Assembly: GCA_019137255.1 (NCBI GenBank)
Contig: WPDH01000160.1
Coordinates: 62,001-126,000, forward strand
DNA length: 64,000 nt
From: Corinectria fuckeliana
Lineage: Eukaryota; Ascomycota; Sordariomycetes; Hypocreales; Nectriaceae
Direction of reading: 5' to 3'
In this document: positions 1-9,742 of the stretch, in pieces
Layout of the letters: each line of letters starts with the position of its first letter
How positions within the stretch are numbered: the stretch's first letter is position 1
The notes under the pieces: model-generated
What the model was told of the DNA's origin: nothing
What the model saw: the letters and a program-made list of their open reading frames with translations, nothing else
Databases searched by the model: none
Position numbers and translations under genes: made by a program

Positions 1-859
1 AGCTAAGTTTGGGCTGCCGGGCGGCGGAGTGGCGCGGAAGATTAAACGGCAGGCGCGGAAACACATGATGATGTGAACGCGGGAAGAAACAGGGTGCCAA
101 GGTGACTCGGCCGGAGAAATTAAACGTGGTATTGGCCAAGTGTTACTTCTGTATAACGGTGTAACAGAGAGCATCATCATGTAGGAAGAGAACCATGCCG
201 TGGTCTACTTACTACAGTGCTAACGTTGACAGCACTGTAAGTCCCAGAGAATGTTCCGGACTTGAATTGCAATAGCAGCAGCAGCAGTATAGCCTACTTG
301 GCCTCCCTCTTCATATCGCTTAACTTTCACTACTCTACTACTATCTGATTCTTACGTACCAACACCAACTTTGTCGCTAAACATCACCAACATAGAAGAT
401 TAAACACGAAACACCAAACCGGGGATCACACCCATCTTGGTAGCCATCTAATCTAATCTACCCCCTGCTATTTGAGTATCCTTCCATCTTCGTCCTTCCT
501 CTTCCCCTTGCATACAGCACCCTCGATCCTTGGGCTCCGCCTCATCCTACGGCGCGTGCGTGCATCTTTTGGGCTGTAGTTGCACAGTTGCAACTTGCAA
601 GGCGCACGGCTACGAGCCACGCAGGGGTCTGTTTAGCAATCACATCAGCTAGGCTAGAAATAGCCACTTACCTATAGCGTTTAGGTGCCCTCTATCAGCC
701 GTCTCACCGGTTACCGGCTTCTATATAACTGCTCATTATCCTAGCATCTCGTCGAATACTAAACTGTTCCTACCTGGCTGTTGCTCAACGTCATCCTCGG
801 CTTCGCCTTCACCGTCGTTCTTCACCCCCATCTCGCCTCTAGGCCCTTCAGCCGCCGTC
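1..859. promoter_or_regulatory. Upstream region of the chitin synthase activator gene
   Basis: No convincing coding region. The stretch is pyrimidine-rich toward its 3' end, as is common in fungal promoters and 5' leaders. It holds a short AGC/GCA microsatellite near 271-286 and a 9-bp inverted repeat at 213-221 / 231-239 with a 9-nt loop. By position it should carry the promoter and 5' UTR of the gene starting at 860. No TATA box or transcription start could be fixed. Confidence 0.5.
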
Positions 860-3800
860 ATGGTGAGCTATCAGCAGTATGCGCAGCTCGGAAAAGATGA
901 CGCCGATGACTCAGCCGCCGCCAGTAATTCGCCGTGTAAGCAGCCCCCCCGTCGTCCCCTCCCCCCCTCTGAAAGCTGATCTACAGAAGCGCCCTTTGGT
1001 GCCCATGCTGGTTGGTTGTGAGCTGGCCTGCGTGCTTGCGTGCGTTTCCGCCCGCTTGCTTTCTCGGTGACCTACTTGAACTCCCCTACCGGCTTGGCAG
1101 CGGTCACATCTGTCCAGTACGACAGGCATGGTATAAACCCAAGAGTGAGACTTCGCCAGTATGTATCTGCGACTCGGACCCGGCGGGCCACACACCACAC
1201 CCCTGGCTTCAATACCTATCGAGCAATGTCCCAGCCCCAAGGAAACGCGCAAGCTCATCTACAAACTTGGCCCCTGATCCTAAAAGAGCTCCACGGGGGG
1301 CCTTTGTCCCGTTCGCCACGTTCCGAGGAAAGGGGAGTTTGTTCGATGCCCAACGCACAGCCGCCTGGCTTTCCAGAACCCGAACCCGCCGAACCCGGTG
1401 TCCCCGGTCCAGACCCCAGAAGCTCCAGGCTCATGTCAGCGAGCTACTATAGTACCGACTAGAGGCTAGAGAGCGGGCTTAGCAATGCACTGGAGACGCA
1501 CCTTGGAGGCTGAAAAAACGACGGGAGCGAGCTGGAGCCACGGAGTAGGCCTAATCATCTAAGCGAGCGCTACAAATGGACACCAAACCCACACGCCCCA
1601 AGCCCTGCAGTCTACATAGTACAGCCTAGACTACAGCCTGCAGGCCCCCTGGCACTTGGCTATGCGGCTAGGCGTCGTTATTCTGACACTGCCTCTGGTT
1701 CTTGCGCATGGCGTACTTCGTACACCAACAACAAGCCAGCAACGGTGCTCTCCTGTTGTTATACATACACGTATTGATCCCCGGCGACCCCTCTCGGGCC
1801 TGATCCATCCTTTCCGACATTCTTCTTGTCACCACACGATTACGACTCCCGGCTGCTACGCCGCTTCGCTCTCACTACCAAGTACCTACCTTGGTAGCTA
1901 CCCTCAGCTCGCATCTCGCACACGCAGCATAATCCGCCAATCCGCCCACCCCCAGCAAAAGGGCGCTTGGCGAGTTGGCATCATCGACAGCCTACAGGCC
2001 TAGGGCCTACCGCCTACGGGCCTACAGCCTACAGGCCCCCTGCCTGCTGCCCGCTCACCCCTGGGGCCCTGGAAGCACGCCTGCTAGTTCCCGCCTTCCA
2101 TTTGCCGGCGACCATCTGGATCCCTTCAGTTCCCCGTCGAGCTGCCTCTCACCACTCCGTCTGTTTGGCTATTGGAGTCAGCCTCACTCGCCCTCGGCGC
2201 CCTCGCTTTCAACGCTCAACGCCCGACGCTCTCGTCTGCTGTGTCTTCGTTTCCCCTCAATTGTGAACCTGCCCGCCTGCTGCCGCCTCGAAGTATAGTC
2301 GCTGCCAATCATTCAAAGCAAGCAAGCAACGAACGCACGCACGCAGCCAAACCAGCTCGCTCGCCAGCCTGGCTCGATCCAAGGAGGGGGTGCGCCGCGT
2401 CTGCAGCAATACATCGGCCACCACGCCCGTCAGCTTTCATCTCCGGAAAAGCCAGCCAGGGCCCATTCACTATCCAAGTTCCTCATCCCCTTTGCTGACA
2501 TCTCACGTCCTCCCCGACAGACGGCCAGCCCAACGACATGGCTCCCCCACAGCTAGGTGCGACCTTTGTCCCCGGCGGCTTCGATGACTATTATATGCCT
2601 GAGGTCGTCGCGCCTGCTCCCCAAAGGTGAGATCTCTCTCTCTCTCTGCTTGTCATTCTTTGCCCCTGTTATTGTCCGTACTGCTTGGTTGGTTTCTCGC
2701 CACTCGTCGTATCCCATATCCTACTTCCCGCTTTCCCGCTTTCCCGCTTTCCCCGGATCCCTGACCTCTGCTCCGACTCGTTTCCATTGACCTGGCCCAA
2801 TCCGGCCACGACGGTGAAGTGGGGCCTGCTGACGATTCTTTGTCCTTGGTATCTAGGGTAACCCCTCAGGTCCCTCAAAACATGCAGGAGGACCTCCAGC
2901 GCATGGAGCTGGAAGCTACCTCTGTCGAGCCCCGATCCGCCGCCGTGCCAGGTCCGCGTCACGGCCGTGAACCTTCCCTCTCGACCTACATCAACCCCCG
3001 CGGAGCCGAGCCGCCCCGGTCCACGGGTGCCGCTACCGACGACGACATCAGAGCATACCAGTCTTCCATTGACGGCCGCGACCGCCTCGACGCCATGAAC
3101 TGGGACGCACCCTCCTTCTCGCCCTTCCCCAAGGTCAAGGGTGACAACATCCCCCCGACCGACGAGGAGAAGGAAGAGATCCTCTGGAACGCCCGCAAGC
3201 ACGTCCTCCACTCTCAAAATGTCTCCATGCAGATCACCTGGGCCCGCGACGTCCTCACATGGGCCGAGATCTCCCAGGACGAAATCACCCGAGACTGCGG
3301 CGACAGACCCCGCCCCGCTACCCCTCGGATAGAGCACGAACTGCGCCTCGACGCCATCAACATCATCACCTACCTCTCCCAGCAGGAGCACCCCGAGGCT
3401 CTCTACATGCGGTCTAAATGGCTCGAGTTTGGAAAATTCGGCAACCGTGTCGACAAGCGCGAGGCTTACAGTGGTTACAAGCGGGCCGCCGACCTCGGCC
3501 ATGGCCGATCCGAATATCGAATGGGCATGCTGTACGAGCAGTCCAACGACATGTCTAAGGCCAAGGAACACTACTACCGCGGCCTCAGCCTGAAGGACTC
3601 TGCGTCTCTCTATCGCATGGGAATGATGAGCTTATTGGGTCAGCACGGCGAGAGCAAGGATTACCAGACTGGCCTTGAGCGGATACAAGCTGCCGCTGAT
3701 AGCTCCGACGAGGATGCTCCCCAGGGCGCCTACGTCTACGGCATGCTCGTCGGCCGAGACCTCCCCGACATCAGCATCCCCGAGGGTCTGCTGCAAACTA

Positions 3801-5581
3801 ACCCGCAGACATCTAAGATGTACATCGAAAAGGCCGCCTACTTAGGCTTCGCAAAGGCACAGCTCAAGATGGGCCAAGCCTTTGAGCTTTGCCAATTTGG
3901 CTGCGATTTCAATCCTTCCTTCTCGCTCCATTACTACGGCCTTGCTGCCAAGCAGGGTCTCCCCGAGGCAGCACTAGGCGTCAGCCGATGGTTCCTCTTC
4001 GGATATGAAGGCGTTTTCAAGAAGAATGAGTCGCTGGCCTACAAGTACGCACAGGAAGCTGCTGCCGCCAAGCTGCCCACTGGAGAGTTTGCCATGGGCT
4101 ACTACAACGAAATCGGTATTCACGTTGAGAAAAGTGTCACGGAGGCGCGAAAGTGGTATCAGATTGCCGCTGAACACGGCAACAAAGACGCCGTCAGCCG
4201 ACTCGAATCTCTCAACGAGGATAAGGCACTGTCTAAGACAGATCATGAGACGACGACGCTGACCCGAATCAAGTCACAACATGGATCTCAAAGAGGCGCA
4301 AGGCCCGAACGCTTCAAGCAGCCCCAGCAAATGCCGACACTCAGCGAGACCAGCAGACCTGCATCCCCCCCCTCCGACGCCCCCCAAATCAAGACCGCGC
4401 CCTCCTCCAACCCTTCCCGTGTCACCCCCGGCACCTCTCTAGGCCTCCAGCCCACTCTCGTGTCCGAGCACGTCAACTTCCCCGACCCGTCGCGGGCTTC
4501 CTTTGTTATCCCCGCCGGCGACCGGCCCCCAGCCTTCAACGTCAGGCTTGATGCGAACCAGCCTGTAGCCCGGCCACAATCGGCGGCTCCTTACCCGGAA
4601 GACGACAGACCACAGCCCCTCAACTTCCGTTCCAAGTCGACGGCGCCCTACCCGGAGGACGACGTGCGAAACCCCAGATCTCCCCAGTACAACAACGGAC
4701 CGCGATTCGGCCAGGGACCACCAGCGGACCGACCTTCTAGCGCCTTTGGCATTAAGCCTCAGACAGGTGGCCCGCGGCCAATGCCGGCGTCCCAATCCAT
4801 GGGTAACCTTCTACCTCCTGGCGGCCGTCCCGACCCGCGCGGCCCCGACCCACGTGGTAGAGCCGCGTCTAGCGGTTGGGATGCTCAAGGCGGGCCTGGA
4901 GGGAACTTCCGGCAGGGTCCTCCGGGTGGTCCTGGTGGCCGCGGTGGCCCGGGAGGCCCCGGCGGTCCCGGTGGACGTTCGTACCCCGAGGACGACGGGT
5001 ACGGGCGGTCTACCGGTGGTGCTCCGTACCCGCCAGGTGGTCCCGATAATGGCCGACTCCAGAAGCCCCCTCCGGGTGGTCAGCTCCCTCCGGGTCAAGG
5101 CCCGAACTATGAGCGCTTCTCTCGTGTGCCGGGCGCTTCCGGCCGACCTGAGAGAATGAGCTCTCTGCCTCAGAACCAACAGGGACAACCTCCACTACAA
5201 TCACCTCCTCTTCAGGGACCTCCCGGGGGAGGTCGTGGAGGCCCGGGGGGTTATGGAGGCCCTGGAGGATCCCAAGGACCACCGCGAGTCTCCAGTGCTC
5301 AGCCTCGGCCCCCCACGGCTTCGGGTGCAGGAGGGCCGGGCAGAATTGACAGTGTGCCGCCGCTCCAGGCTCAACAGAGGCCCGAGAGTAGGCCGAGCCC
5401 TGTCCCTAGCAACGCATCGGCGCCCCCGTCGAAGGCCGGCAAAAGCGCCGCCGCAGGCAAGGGCCCGGCCACTTTTGAGGACATGGGTATCCCTCAGGGC
5501 AAGCAAGAAGGCGATTGCGTGAGTTTCCCCTGGCGCCTTCTATGAACGCAACTAACTTGTTTCGCTTAGGTCGTCATGTAA
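860..5581 (+). CDS. skt5: Chitin synthase activator (Skt5/Chs4 family), Sel1-repeat protein with C-terminal CaaX box
   Basis: Activator of a chitin synthase at the plasma membrane and septum; yeast Skt5/Chs4 recruits and activates Chs3 and is farnesylated. Exons I infer: 860-935, 2521-2626, 2857-5518, 5570-5581 (951 aa). The protein has a polar N-terminus, a Sel1/TPR-like repeat domain at about residues 240-510 (units such as KMYIEKAAYLGFAKAQLKMG), and a long disordered Pro/Gly-rich tail with three YPEDD motifs. The last intron (51 bp, ACTAAC branch site) joins TGC to GTC GTC ATG TAA, ending the protein in CVVM, a farnesylation-type CaaX box. Unspliced, the frame reads into a different short tail without CaaX. 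The first exon is chosen because its T|GTAAGC donor joins in phase to the CAG|ACGGCC acceptor and gives a continuous N-terminus. A shorter product from the ATG at 2538 is possible. Family assignment is firm; the first exon is inferred. Confidence 0.88.
936..2520 (+). other. Predicted 1585-bp first intron of the chitin synthase activator gene
   Basis: Starts with GTAAGC and ends CCCCGACAG, with a CTGAC branch-like site about 25 nt upstream. That is very long for this genome, where other introns are 45-230 bp. Several open frames of 60-150 codons lie inside, but they show no recognisable domain and have low-complexity composition. A roughly 20-bp CTACAGCCTRCAGGCC-like word occurs near 1632-1651 and again near 2021-2042, with further GCCTAC copies between. 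The alternative is that this is 5' flanking DNA of a gene starting at 2538, in which case the 860-935 exon is wrong. Confidence 0.6.
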
Positions 5582-6741
5582 GGATCATCAAGGACGAGAG
5601 CAACGGAGGACCGCGATGGAGCGAGTCTTGGGTGCAAGGACTGGACGATATCGGGACTGAACACTTTACAGATGGCTGGAGAGGCATTTCATGGAGTCAA
5701 GCTGCGGACGGGATGCATTTCTTTACGGAATTGGAAGCAAATATCCATGGAATGGAAGGGAGGCTTGCTGCGAAACCGGCTCTGTTTGGAGATGCCGTTT
5801 GTACTAGCTAGTCTAGGTACGAGGCTTTTGAAGCGAAAAGAGTGCCTGGAGCATGCTGTGGATCCTCGATATGATGATTGGGTACGAACATGACCTGTAG
5901 AATACGTATGAATCCTGATGTTCCCGTGACATGACGGGTCCCCGATATTGCTTGTGAAGTTATGAAGCAGCAAGGTGTTTTGCGGGTTATTCGTATGGCA
6001 TTTGTGGGATGACCAGATCATCGGAGAAGTTTGACAGCAACCTATAAAATGATGAGCAATTGACAAGGAAACCCCGCCGTTAGATCATATCCAAATACGT
6101 AGATTAACTGTAGTTTTGAGATTCCAAGATAAGATTCTCAAAAAACCCGACTTCGGCTGCTCGCACCCGATGAAAGCCGAACGTAGCCGCACTCATTCCC
6201 AGACAGACTCCGCGACGAGACTAGTTGATGTTATCTTGTGGTGGATCAAGATAACACTGCTTCCTAGCTATGGAAGCGGTCGGCCGGAGCTACTTTTGAG
6301 TGCCGACCGCGAGAGATGAATATGAGAATCGTGTATCTTGCCAATAGCGTCGAGTGTCTCGGCCTGAATAGGATGCGGCTACAATTGCGATATGGGCCTG
6401 CTTGGCCGGGGAGTAGTGGGTTTGCAGGACTTGGGAAAGATGCTAGCAGGGCGTAAGGCGTAGCTGCGAAGCCGCACCAGCTTGAGAAATCCTGCTATGA
6501 CTCTGCCCTTATCCCCCAAGTCTTTCAACTAGACTGCGAGTTCCCGTTGTGGGTTCGGAGAGTCTCGCGAACAATATAACTTGTAACCTTGATCGCCACT
6601 TCACACAAGAACACGAACATATGCGAATACAGGAACAGCATCTAGACTACGGGTATAAGTGTCCCTCTGAGATTGGGAACTAAAGTTCCTTTCCTTTCCA
6701 TCTTTACCGCCACCTCGACAGTGACAGCTGTGGTCGACGTT
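5582..6741. other. Intergenic: 3' end of the Skt5-type gene and promoter of the MFS gene
   Basis: Two + strand genes flank this stretch. Short open frames on both strands (to 125 codons) lack domains and start context, so I see no gene. It should contain the 3' UTR of the upstream gene and the promoter of the transporter. Confidence 0.5.
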
Positions 6742-8253
6742 ATGGATTCTCCAGTGTTGGGCATCAGCCGTCACAACGAATCAACAATGCCCTCCACGGT
6801 GATAATAAACGACAACTCCCAAGATATCACAAACCGAACCAATAACCAACCGGAGACGGTGAGAAGTTCTAGGGCTTCCTCGTGCTATAGCGCTCCTGAG
6901 GGGAGGAGTGAAGGGACGGAGCAGGACCAACAGCAAGACCAGACTCGAACTTTAAATGACCTGCAAGTTTCTGATGGGAATGCTGTGAACACCAACAACG
7001 AACCGTCTCTCCTGTCTAGAGAAAGAGATGAAGACCTTCTGCCGCCTCCTGATGGCGGCTTGCGAGCCTGGTGCGTATGTTTCGCAGGCCACTTGGTCTT
7101 CATGAACACTTGGGGCTGGATCAACTCCTTCGGCGTCTTCCAGACATACTACAAGGAGCTCCTCCACCTGCCGGCTAGTCAGATCTCATGGATCGGCTCC
7201 GTCACCGTCTTCTTGCTCTTTTTCGTCGGCACCCTGACCGGCCGGCTCGTCGACGCTGGCTACTTCCGCCTCGTCTTCGCCACGGGCATCATGTTGCAAG
7301 TCCTCGGCATCCTGGCTACTTCGTTGTGCACCAAGTATTGGCACTTCCTCCTCGCCCAGGGCGTATGCGTCGGCATGGGCAACGGATGTCTGTTCTGCCC
7401 CGTCCTGGCCGTGCTGTCGACGTACTTTGCGCGAAAGCGGGCGCTGGCCATGGGAGTTGCGTCATGCGGCAGCGTTACAGGAGGGCTCATCTTCCCCAGC
7501 CTGGTGCGCCAGTTGCTCCCGCGGGCGGGCTTTGCATGGACGTTGCGGGCGGCGTCGTTTATCCAGCTGGGCACGTTGCTCTTTGCGTTGATGTTGGTGA
7601 AGCCGCGTATCAAGCCGCGTCGGTCGGCGCCGTTGATTGACCTCTCTGCGTTCCACGAGCTCGAGTACACATTTTATACGATCGGCTGTTTCGTGGCATA
7701 CTGGGGCGTGTACTTTGCCTTCTACTACATTGCGTCGTTCTCGAGAGAGGCGCTTCGTGAGCCGCTGACTTACACCGACTCGCTGAACCTGCTCCTCATC
7801 CTCAACGGGGTCGGAGTCATTGGACGACTGGTGCCGGCATACCTCGCCGACCGCATCGGCGCCATAAGCGTCTTCATCCCGAATACCATGGCGGCCTCGC
7901 TATTGATGTTCTCTTGGACGGCCGTCAAGAGTAGCGCGGGCCTGTACGGGTGGGCGGTCGTGTACGGCCCGCTGGCGGCGGCGGTCCAGAGCCTGTTCCC
8001 GACGGGCGTCTCGCTGCTGACCAAGGACCTGAGCAAGATCGGCGTGCGCATGGGCATGTCGTTTACGATTGCGAGCTTCGCCGTGCTGACGGGGCCGCCG
8101 ATCGCGGGGGCCATAATCGACAGGCAGAAGGGGACATACTGGGGCGCGCAGGTGTTTGCGGGGACTGCGATGGCGCTGGCGGCCGTGTTTCTGGCCGCGG
8201 CCAAGCTGGCGTGGATGAGGCGGATGGGGATGGGGTGGAAGGATAAGATTTAG
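6742..8253 (+). CDS. MFS transporter, monocarboxylate-porter (MCT) type
   Basis: Probable plasma-membrane transporter, 503 aa and intronless. Residues 1-100 are a hydrophilic, Ser/Asn/Gln-rich cytosolic tail. Then comes a PPDGGLRAW motif, the fungal version of the MCT signature DGGWGW that opens helix 1, followed by about 12 hydrophobic helices to residue 490. The loop RKRALAMGVASCGSVTGG after helix 4 and the GVIGRLVPAYLADRIG loop in the C-terminal half are typical of fungal MCT-like proteins, several of which are labelled riboflavin or monocarboxylate transporters. The substrate cannot be read from sequence. Start: the frame is open a little further upstream, but the first ATG is at 6742; a second in-frame ATG at 6787 is possible. 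There is no adjacent biosynthetic gene to suggest a substrate. Confidence 0.85.
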   Translation: MDSPVLGISRHNESTMPSTVIINDNSQDITNRTNNQPETVRSSRASSCYSAPEGRSEGTEQDQQQDQTRTLNDLQVSDGNAVNTNNEPSLLSRERDEDLLPPPDGGLRAWCVCFAGHLVFMNTWGWINSFGVFQTYYKELLHLPASQISWIGSVTVFLLFFVGTLTGRLVDAGYFRLVFATGIMLQVLGILATSLCTKYWHFLLAQGVCVGMGNGCLFCPVLAVLSTYFARKRALAMGVASCGSVTGGLIFPSLVRQLLPRAGFAWTLRAASFIQLGTLLFALMLVKPRIKPRRSAPLIDLSAFHELEYTFYTIGCFVAYWGVYFAFYYIASFSREALREPLTYTDSLNLLLILNGVGVIGRLVPAYLADRIGAISVFIPNTMAASLLMFSWTAVKSSAGLYGWAVVYGPLAAAVQSLFPTGVSLLTKDLSKIGVRMGMSFTIASFAVLTGPPIAGAIIDRQKGTYWGAQVFAGTAMALAAVFLAAAKLAWMRRMGMGWKDKI

Positions 8254-9742
8254 AGATGATATATAGCTGGCGATGACTATCTGGAGACAGACTTATCTTG
8301 TATAAAAGCCCAAAGATATGCGAATAACCCGAGCCAACAATGCAACCTAGACCAGTTTCTCTCAACTGTGTAGCGTAACCGAAGTTACTAATCTTTGTTT
8401 CTCTGGAACACCAACTAACAGTCCCTCCGCCAATAATATTCTGCAGTTTCCCGTTAGTTGCGTTGATCAAACAATGAGATGTGGCTAAGTGAATGCAAGG
8501 TGGTACAGAAAAAAGCAAGTCTCCAGCGCGCAGCCGAAACAAACTGGCTGATAGCTTGGCTAACAACCCAACGACACAACTATCACTTGTCATCTCCGTC
8601 ACGGCTATTTGCATCGCGAAGCTTGCCAAGCACGCGAGGTGACTGAGTCTGCGTCGAATCATGGGAAGCAACAGGTCTGGACATTTGCTTTTCGCCAGTA
8701 GGAGGACTTGTTTAGCCGCGCCATGCAGACGGCCGAGCGAGGGGCCGCCCTGGTTCTCATAGGCCTCACCCGTCAGGCATGGTAGGCAGCAACGCTCTCA
8801 GCTGCGGGATCCCGGGATTTCTGAGCAGTGTATCAGGCTAGTGTTTGAGCTGGAGTTGACAACTCAACTTTGGTGGAGTTCTGGTGGCTTGACGATGAAG
8901 CGGCGCGCTCGATTGTCTTGGGAGTGACGAGTTCCGAATAAACGAGGCTGGCTGCTGCATCACTCATTGACTGGCGTCCTGCGAACACAGCAAACAAGAC
9001 TCGGTGGCGTCTTGATAGGTTCGAAGTATGATCTAAGCTAGATGCTTACTATATTCCGCGTGGAGATTAAGCTGCAGTGCTGCCGTGGTCGTTCAGGAGG
9101 TCATCACGTGCCACCCTCTCCTTACCAGCTGCCAGCTGTCTACCCACGTCAAACCGCCAGCTGCCGTCAACCGGCTGACGGCTGGCAGCCTTGATTTAGA
9201 TATCTTGTTTACTGTTTGCTAACTCTGGCGAGGGAGCGTGCATTTCTTCTCCTCCGCAAACCCTTTCTTCGTCTTCTACCCTCCCTCCCGTCTTCACCAC
9301 CGCAACTACGCACTTCTACCAAGTTGAACAGCAAAGCCAAGAGCCTCGAGACGACTATCCAAACTCCAGACTTGCCTGAACTTCTGAAACAAGAGGATCG
9401 CGACTATCTGCCTCCGTCTTCGATCCATTGAACTGGCCACGCTGCCACCTTCGCCTCTGAGCGCTCGGAGGCACAACCAACTCTGCCTGTGATTCACTCA
9501 GCTGCTCTTCACTCGCTGTTGTAAACCTCAACTCACCCTCTCATTTTGTTTGACCTGCCATTCTACCTGTTTCGGGTGTCTTGTTCTTTTGTTATTCTGC
9601 CATTACTGCCCTACCTGTCTTGTCCACTCCCTTACTGTCACATCACTGCTTTGGCTTCCTGGTTCTTGGTTTACCTTGTTGTCTCACTGCTTTCTTTCCC
9701 GGTTACTTTCGGTTTCGCTTTTAGTACTTTGTTTTCGTCACA
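8254..9742. promoter_or_regulatory. Intergenic/promoter region of the giant DUF3638 gene
   Basis: No gene supported. Contains a CACGTG E-box at 9105-9110, an imperfect inverted repeat at 9156-9186 (11 paired bases per arm with a 3-nt bulge) and several GCCAGCTG words around 9125-9186. The last 200 bp are T/C-rich, as expected of a fungal 5' leader just before the ATG at 9743. Confidence 0.5.

Noticed and set aside
1012..1462. Two overlapping ~140-codon open frames on the + strand
   Set aside because: No domain, Pro/Arg-rich chance-like composition, and they fall within the predicted first intron of the Skt5-type gene.
6673..6741. Upstream extension of the MFS transporter frame
   Set aside because: It would begin with TTG; the first ATG in frame is at 6742 and nuclear genes rarely start at TTG.
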